DNA of 64,000 nucleotides from Stenotrophomonas rhizophila. GTDB lineage: Bacteria > Pseudomonadota > Gammaproteobacteria > Xanthomonadales > Xanthomonadaceae. Both the position numbers and the translations under genes were made by a program. Shown here one piece after another: positions 59,216-64,000 of this stretch (its first letter is position 1; every line of letters begins with the position of its first letter). The notes beneath the pieces are model-generated. The model did not search any database and was not told the origin of the DNA. It saw nothing but the letters and a program-made list of their open reading frames with translations. Location of the stretch: positions 1,412,659-1,476,658 of the forward strand of contig NZ_RCDC01000004.1 in the NCBI RefSeq assembly GCF_003651185.1, in the 5' to 3' direction.

Positions 59216-59411
59216 CGATCCGGATCTCCCTGTTGGTGCGGATTGTCACACAGCGATCAGGACGGTGTCCGCATTCTGGGGGCGGCTGCCGCGGATGGAA
59301 CGGGCTGTTTCCGTCCCGTGCAAGGAAGGCAGCATTGGCCGCCCGTGCTGTTGTCGGGCGCACCACGATCTGTTGCAGCCATGACGCTGCATCCCATGAC
59401 ACAGCTGTGCG

Positions 59412-59417
59412 TATGAT
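59412..59417 (+). promoter_or_regulatory. Possible -10 element (TATGAT) for the YceI operon
   Basis: A TATGAT hexamer lies 29 nt before the TTG start at 59446. The in-frame ATG at 59413 falls inside it. No matching -35 hexamer was found at normal spacing, so the call is weak. Confidence 0.35.
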
Positions 59418-59445
59418 CGCCCCAGACCCTTATGGAGCCAGCGCC

Positions 59446-60126
59446 TTGCTCAAGCGCCTGACCCTTTCCCTGCTGCTGGCGGCCACGCCGCTGCTCGCCA
59501 TCGCCGCCCCGGACAGCTATCGGCTCGATCCGGTGCACACCCGTGTGCTGTTCGCGGTGGAGCATGCCGGCTTCTCCCACGCGCTGGGCACCGTGTCCGG
59601 CAGCGAAGGCGTGCTGGTGTTCGATCCGGAGGACTGGCGCAGCGCGCGGCTGGAGGTCAGCGTGCCGATCCAGCGCCTGGACCTGGGCGATGACAAATGG
59701 AACACCGCCACACTGGCGCGCAACCTGCTCGACGGCGAGCGCTTCCCCGAGGCGCGGTTTGTCTCGACCCGGGTTGAACCGATCGATCCGAACCACGCCA
59801 ACGTCATCGGCCAGCTCACCGTACGCGGCGTGACCCGTGAGGTCACCCTGGCCGTCACCCTCAATGCGCTCAAGCGTCATCCGCTGCCGCCGTTCCGCCG
59901 CACCGCCGGTTTCTCGGCCACCGCCACGCTCAGCCGCAGCGCCTTCGGCGTGGACGGCTGGGCCTCGATGATCGGCGATGAGGTGCAGCTGCGGATCGAA
60001 GCGGAGGCGGTGCGCGATCGCAACGCCGGTGATCCCGCCGACGCCACCCCCACCGATGCGCCGGGAACTCCGGCCCCGCCGGTTGACTCAGATACCCCAC
60101 AGCCGGTCCAGGAGACCACGCCATGA
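59446..60126 (+). CDS. YceI-family periplasmic protein, first copy
   Basis: A 226-residue lipocalin-like YceI protein, which in structures binds isoprenoid lipids such as ubiquinone. A signal peptide (LLKRLTLSLLLAATPLLAIA) is followed by the domain start DSYRLDPVHTRVLFAVEHAG and IGQLTVRGVTREVTL, then a Pro/Thr/Asp-rich tail of about 30 residues. TTG at 59446 has GGAG upstream and puts the export signal at the very N-terminus; ATG 59413 (237 residues) is the alternative. The stop overlaps the cytochrome b561 start by 4 nt, forming an operon. Confidence 0.85.
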   Translation: MLKRLTLSLLLAATPLLAIAAPDSYRLDPVHTRVLFAVEHAGFSHALGTVSGSEGVLVFDPEDWRSARLEVSVPIQRLDLGDDKWNTATLARNLLDGERFPEARFVSTRVEPIDPNHANVIGQLTVRGVTREVTLAVTLNALKRHPLPPFRRTAGFSATATLSRSAFGVDGWASMIGDEVQLRIEAEAVRDRNAGDPADATPTDAPGTPAPPVDSDTPQPVQETTP

Positions 60127-60695
60127 CCGCCAAGAACACCCCGACCCGCTGGGGCGGCGTCAGCCAGACCCTGCACTGGTTGATCGCCGTGTTGATCCTC
60201 GCCCTGGGCATCGTCGGGCTGACCATGGGCGAATTGCCCAGGACCCCGAAGTATTTCTGGGTCTACACGATGCACAAATCGATCGGCATCACCGTCCTGG
60301 CCCTGGTCGTGACCCGCCTGCTGTGGCGTCTGTACGCGGGCGCGCCACATCCGGTGCCGGGCACGCCGACCTGGCAGGAGCGCGTCGCCTCGGCCACGCA
60401 TTGGCTGCTGTACGTGCTGATGTTCGCCATTCCGCTGTCGGGCTGGCTGTACGACTCGGCCAGTGGCCTGCGTCCGTTCCGCTGGTTCGGCCTGGTCGAT
60501 GTGCCCAAGCTGAGCGCGCCGGATGAACGTGTCACCCAGATCTCGCACGCCATCCATGAGTGGGGCTTCTGGCTGCTGATCGCCGTGGTCGTGGCCCATG
60601 CCGGCGCCGCGCTTTACCACCATTTTTACCAACGCGATGCCACGCTTGCGCGCATGCTCCCGCAGCGCTGGCTTGCCTCCCCCCAGAAGGATTGA
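60123..60695 (+). CDS. Cytochrome b561
   Basis: A 190-residue inner-membrane dihaem b-type cytochrome (CybB family) with four hydrophobic helices. Haem-ligand His candidates are in SQTLHWLIAV, YTMHKSIGIT, SATHWLLYVL and VVAHAGAALYHHF. It should pass electrons between quinones and periplasmic acceptors. Its ATG overlaps the first YceI gene, and the second YceI gene begins 2 nt after its stop, so both quinone-binding-type partners are cotranscribed with it. Confidence 0.93.
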   Translation: MTAKNTPTRWGGVSQTLHWLIAVLILALGIVGLTMGELPRTPKYFWVYTMHKSIGITVLALVVTRLLWRLYAGAPHPVPGTPTWQERVASATHWLLYVLMFAIPLSGWLYDSASGLRPFRWFGLVDVPKLSAPDERVTQISHAIHEWGFWLLIAVVVAHAGAALYHHFYQRDATLARMLPQRWLASPQKD

Positions 60696-60697
60696 CC

Positions 60698-61264
60698 ATG
60701 AACATCAAGCTCACCTCCCCGGCCGCGGTCGCCGCTGCCCTGGCCGGCCTGCTGGCCACCGCCCCGGTGCTGGCCGCCGACTACGTGCAGGCACCCGGTT
60801 CGGTGCTGGCCTTTGCCACCAAGTACGACGGTGAAGTGTTCACCGGCACCTTCCCGGGCTTTGATACCAAGCTCAGCTTCGATCCGGCCAAGCTGGACGA
60901 TGCCAAGCTGGAAGTGACCATTCCGCTGGCCGGTGCCAAGAGTGGCAACAGCGACCGCGATTCGACCCTGCAGGGCGCGGACTTCTTCAACGTGGGCAAG
61001 TTCGCCCAGGCCAAGTACAGCGCCACCAAGTTCCGCTCGCTGGGCAACAACCAGTACGCCGCCGACGGCACGTTGGAGCTGCGTGGCGTGAGCAAGCCGG
61101 TCACGCTCACCTTCACCTGGACCCCGGGCGCCCAGCCGGTGCTGGCCGGCAAGGCAACGGTCAAGCGCCTGGACTTCGGCGTGGGCGGCGGTGATTGGGC
61201 CGATACCAAGACCATCCCGAACGAGACCGCGATCAGCACGAAGGTGGTCCTGAAGGCGAAGTAA
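60698..61264 (+). CDS. YceI-family periplasmic protein, second copy
   Basis: A 188-residue YceI protein with a signal peptide (residues 1-26, cleaved after VLAA) and the lipocalin-like domain (YVQAPGSVLAFATKYDG, GTLELRGVSKPVTLTFTW). It is shorter than and quite different from the first copy, so the pair are not recent duplicates. It lies 2 nt after the cytochrome b561 gene. A perfect GTAG-type repeat pair follows the stop. Confidence 0.9.
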   Translation: MNIKLTSPAAVAAALAGLLATAPVLAADYVQAPGSVLAFATKYDGEVFTGTFPGFDTKLSFDPAKLDDAKLEVTIPLAGAKSGNSDRDSTLQGADFFNVGKFAQAKYSATKFRSLGNNQYAADGTLELRGVSKPVTLTFTWTPGAQPVLAGKATVKRLDFGVGGGDWADTKTIPNETAISTKVVLKAK

Positions 61265-61276
61265 CGTCAGATGGCG

Positions 61277-61347
61277 GTAGTGCCGGCCGCTGGCCGGCTC
61301 CTCGCGCGATGATCGACTCCCGGGAGCCGGCCAGCGGCCGGCACTAC
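61277..61347. repeat. SMAG/REP-like inverted pair, perfect 24-bp arms
   Basis: Left copy GTAGTGCCGGCCGCTGGCC... (61277-61300) and its exact reverse complement (61324-61347) frame a 23-nt spacer. Each arm is itself a palindrome. It lies between convergent genes (YceI and the glutaredoxin-like gene) and may end both transcripts. Confidence 0.85.
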
Positions 61348-61379
61348 CGCATACAGCACCGCCAAGCGACGCTTGCGTG

Positions 61380-61598
61380 TCAGCCGATCCAGGCCTCTAC
61401 CGCTGCCACATCGAACGGCCAGTCCAGCTCGCGGCCCTGCGCATCGCGCAACACCGGCACCCGCAGCCCGTAGCGGGCCTCCAGCGCGGTGTCGTCATCG
61501 ATGAACACACTGTCCAGATCGGCCACCCGGGCCTGCGCCAGCACCGTCAAGGCCTGGTCGCACAAATGGCAGTCATCACGCTGGTACAAGGTAAACAC
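61380..61598 (-). CDS. Glutaredoxin-like small thiol protein
   Basis: A 72-residue thioredoxin-fold protein with the redox motif CHLC in TLYQRDDCHLCDQALTVL, then FIDDDTALEARYG and the cis-Pro region RVPVLRD, ending WPFDVAAVEAWIG. The GTG at 61598 has AAGGTG upstream; three codons earlier another GTG is possible. It belongs to the glutaredoxin/DUF836 type. It is divergent from sdaA. The partner is unknown. Confidence 0.82.
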   Translation of the reverse strand: MFTLYQRDDCHLCDQALTVLAQARVADLDSVFIDDDTALEARYGLRVPVLRDAQGRELDWPFDVAAVEAWIG

Positions 61599-61695
61599 CG
61601 GCCCACCCACCTTGAAAAATGTTGCGCCGCACTCAAGGCTGGCGCCTGCGACAGCATAGAATAGTGCTCCATCCGATACCCGCAGTTTGGCAATC

Positions 61696-63078
61696 ATGGC
61701 TGTCAGCACGTTCGACGTTTTCAAGATCGGCATTGGCCCGAGTTCTTCGCACACCGTGGGACCGATGAAGGCTGCCGAACGTTTCGTGCACCGCTGGCTG
61801 CTCGATCCGGGCCATCTGCAGGACGTGGTGCGCATCCGCGCCGATGTCTACGGCTCGCTGGCCCTGACCGGCCGTGGCCATGGCACCGACAAGGCCGTGC
61901 TGCTCGGGCTGGAGGGCCAGCGCCCGAACCTGATCGATCCGGACATCATCCCCGAGACGCTCGAGCGCATCCGCAGCAGCAAGCGCATCCGCCTGATGGG
62001 GCAGCATGAGATCGCCTTCGACGAGAAGCGCGACCTGGGCCTGAACAAACGCCAGAAGCTGCCGTACCACACCAACGGCATGCGCTTCACCGCGTACGGC
62101 GCGGATGAGCAGGTGATCGCCACGCGCGATTACTACTCCGTCGGCGGCGGCTTCGTGGTCAACCAGGACGACGCGGCCGATGACCGCATCGTGCCCGATG
62201 AAACCCCGCTCCCCTACCCGTTCAAGAGCGGCGATGAGCTGCTCGCGCAGACCGCACGCAGTGGCCTGAGCATCGCCCAGATGATGTTCGAGAACGAGAA
62301 GTGCTGGCGCACCGAAGAGGAGATCCGCGATAGCCTGCGCGAGATCTGGAGTGCCATGCAGGCCTGCGTGGAGCGCGGCATCCGCCAGGAAGGCACCCTG
62401 CCCGGCGGCCTGCATGTCTCCCGCCGCGCACCGGCGTTGTACCGCGAACTGTCCTCCAAACCGGAAGCGGCGATGCGCGACCCGTTGACCACGCTGGACT
62501 GGGTCAACCTGTACGCGCTGGCGGTGAACGAAGAAAACGCCGCCGGTGGCCGCGTGGTCACCGCCCCGACCAACGGCGCTGCCGGCGTACTGCCGGCCGT
62601 GCTGCATTATTTCGATCGCTTCTGCCCCGGTGCCAACGAACAGCGCGTGTTCGATTTCCTGCTGACCTCGGCGGCGATCGGCATTCTGTACAAGGAAAAC
62701 GCCTCGATCTCCGGTGCCGAAGTCGGCTGCCAGGGCGAAGTGGGCGTGGCCTGCTCGATGGCGGCCGGCGGGCTGGTCGCTGCACTCGGCGGCAACCCGA
62801 GCCAGATCGAGAACGCCGCTGAAATCGGCATGGAACACAACCTCGGCCTGACCTGTGACCCGATCGGCGGGCTGGTGCAGATCCCCTGCATCGAGCGCAA
62901 TGCAATGGGCGCGGTCAAGGCGATCAACGCCTCGCGCATGGCGATGCGTGGCGATGGCAAGCACAAGGTCTCGCTGGACAAGGTCATCAAGACCATGCGC
63001 GATACCGGCCGCGACATGCAGGACAAGTACAAGGAAACCAGCCGCGGCGGGCTGGCGGTCAACGTCATCGAGTGCTGA
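61696..63078 (+). CDS. sdaA: L-serine ammonia-lyase (Fe-S type)
   Basis: A 460-residue single-chain serine deaminase that converts L-serine to pyruvate and ammonia. The beta domain begins at [19 protein letters not shown]. The alpha domain has [19 protein letters not shown] and the 4Fe-4S ligands in CSMAAGG and [18 protein letters not shown]. The length and motifs match bacterial SdaA (E. coli 454). ATG at 61696 gives the MAVSTFDVF start; a TTG three codons earlier is possible. It is monocistronic. Confidence 0.95.
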   Translation: MAVSTFDVFKIGIGPSSSHTVGPMKAAERFVHRWLLDPGHLQDVVRIRADVYGSLALTGRGHGTDKAVLLGLEGQRPNLIDPDIIPETLERIRSSKRIRLMGQHEIAFDEKRDLGLNKRQKLPYHTNGMRFTAYGADEQVIATRDYYSVGGGFVVNQDDAADDRIVPDETPLPYPFKSGDELLAQTARSGLSIAQMMFENEKCWRTEEEIRDSLREIWSAMQACVERGIRQEGTLPGGLHVSRRAPALYRELSSKPEAAMRDPLTTLDWVNLYALAVNEENAAGGRVVTAPTNGAAGVLPAVLHYFDRFCPGANEQRVFDFLLTSAAIGILYKENASISGAEVGCQGEVGVACSMAAGGLVAALGGNPSQIENAAEIGMEHNLGLTCDPIGGLVQIPCIERNAMGAVKAINASRMAMRGDGKHKVSLDKVIKTMRDTGRDMQDKYKETSRGGLAVNVIEC

Positions 63079-63094
63079 TCGACCGTCCACGGGG

Positions 63095-63120
63095 GTAGCG
63101 CCGGCCGTTGGTCGGCTGCC
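63095..63120. repeat. SMAG/REP-like palindrome, imperfect
   Basis: GTAG-C-GCCGGCC-GTT-GGTCGGC: a GTAG-headed stem with one mismatch, in the gap between sdaA and the hydrolase gene. Confidence 0.7.
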
Positions 63121-63192
63121 CCCGGTCGCATCATCGGCACGCCTCCACGGCCGCTCCGGTACAGTCAGGGCTCCCCCGTTCCGGAGACCGCC

Positions 63193-64000
63193 ATGCGCAT
63201 CCTGGCTGCCGCCCTGCTCGCCTGCCTGCCGTTGACCACCCTCGCCGCCGACACCTACGGCCCGCGACTGGAAGGCTTCGACTACCCGTACCCCGTGAAG
63301 ATCTTCCGGTTCGAGTCCCAGCGCCAGCCGCTGGAGATGGCCTACATCGACGTCCCCGCCGGTGGCAAAGGCTTTGCCGGTACGGTGGTGCTGCTGCACG
63401 GCAAGAATTTCTGCGCAGCCACCTGGAAGGACACCATCGCGGCACTGAGCGCGGCCAGCTACCGGGTGATCGCGCCGGACCAGATCGGTTTCTGCAAATC
63501 GAGCAAGCCCGAGCGCTATCAGTACTCGTTCGGTCAGTTGGCTGCCAATACCGAAGCGCTGCTGGAGCATCTGGGCTATGGCGAGGGCAAGCTGCACATC
63601 GTCGGCCATTCGATGGGCGGCATGCTGGCGGCACGTTTCGCACTGATGTATCCGCAGCGCACGATCAGCCTGTCGCTGGTCAACCCGATCGGACTGGAAG
63701 ACTGGAAGGCCAAAGGCGTGCCATGGCGCAGCGTCGATGCCTGGTATGCAGGTGAGCTGAAAACCACCTTCGAGAGCATCAAGAAGTACCAGCTCGATGT
63801 GTACTACAACGGCCAGTGGAAGCCCGAGTACGAGCAGTGGGTGCGCATGCAGTCGCGCATGTACGACGGCCCTGGCAAACAGGCGGTGGCGTGGAGCCAG
63901 GCATTGACCTCGGACATGGTGTTCAACCAGCCGGTCGTCCATGAGCTGCCCAAGCTGACGGTGCCGACCACGTTGTTCATCGGCCAGACCGACCGCACTG
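63193..64000 (+). CDS. Exported alpha/beta hydrolase (truncated by window edge)
   Basis: The first 269 codons are present and the gene runs off the right edge. A signal peptide ([18 protein letters not shown]) is followed by an alpha/beta hydrolase domain with oxyanion segment [23 protein letters not shown] and the nucleophile elbow GHSMGG; the next acidic residue would be in IGQTDRT at the edge, while the catalytic His is outside the window. GGAG precedes the ATG. It is probably a periplasmic esterase or haloperoxidase-like enzyme of unknown substrate. Confidence 0.88.
   Translation, partial: MRILAAALLACLPLTTLAADTYGPRLEGFDYPYPVKIFRFESQRQPLEMAYIDVPAGGKGFAGTVVLLHGKNFCAATWKDTIAALSAASYRVIAPDQIGFCKSSKPERYQYSFGQLAANTEALLEHLGYGEGKLHIVGHSMGGMLAARFALMYPQRTISLSLVNPIGLEDWKAKGVPWRSVDAWYAGELKTTFESIKKYQLDVYYNGQWKPEYEQWVRMQSRMYDGPGKQAVAWSQALTSDMVFNQPVVHELPKLTVPTTLFIGQTDRT

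Overview
The window is about 64 kb of compact, GC-rich chromosomal DNA, coding on both strands, with no tRNA, rRNA, insertion sequence, prophage or CRISPR array visible. Gene content (prpB-prpC-acnD-prpF-prpD, hflK-hflC-DUF2065-purA, aroK-aroB-hemE, Reg_prop hybrid kinases) and at least nine short intergenic palindromes carrying a GTAG tetranucleotide, which resemble the SMAG/REP family described in Stenotrophomonas maltophilia, point to a Xanthomonadaceae bacterium, most likely Stenotrophomonas. The genus call is inference.

Layout. 1-8 kb: a truncated PAS-domain gene divergent from catalase katE, a Lys/Ala-rich histone-like protein, an unknown membrane protein, an operon of a secreted DJ-1/PfpI protein with a two-component pair, and a RIO-type kinase. 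8-13 kb: a chemoreceptor, an L,D-transpeptidase/M23 peptidase pair and a four-EF-hand protein. 13-21 kb: purA, DUF2065, hflC, hflK, an AcuI/YhdH reductase, a PilH-like response regulator, cbpA, a peroxiredoxin and a ferritin-like protein. 21-28.6 kb: pbpC and a lipoprotein alpha-2-macroglobulin. 28.7-38 kb: the complete methylcitrate cycle operon prpB-prpC-acnD-prpF-prpD with divergent prpR; the shared intergenic region holds a near-consensus sigma-54 promoter and repeated TGAAAC boxes. 38-44.8 kb: pdxH, a glycerate-kinase-like gene, dodecin, aroK-aroB, a stand-alone WGR protein, hemE, a repeat-rich 500-bp spacer and an MFS exporter. 44.9-59.2 kb: four tandem paralogous hybrid histidine kinases of about 1180 residues, all on the minus strand. 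59.4-64 kb: a YceI-cytochrome b561-YceI operon, a glutaredoxin-like protein, sdaA and a truncated alpha/beta hydrolase.

The most striking part is the hybrid-kinase array. Each protein has a signal peptide, a propeller-type sensor, a Y_Y_Y module, a membrane helix, a HisKA/HATPase core and a receiver. Three of the genes are joined by 4-nt stop/start overlaps. The outer members look catalytically complete. The two middle members have complementary defects: one keeps the phosphoacceptor His and a complete receiver but has lost the ATP-binding boxes, and the other keeps the ATP-binding boxes but has Ala in place of the His and a damaged receiver. This suggests a split kinase working in trans. No dedicated DNA-binding output regulator is encoded beside them.

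Start positions were chosen from Shine-Dalgarno sequences, overlaps and family N-termini; functions rest on motifs read by eye, without database searches.
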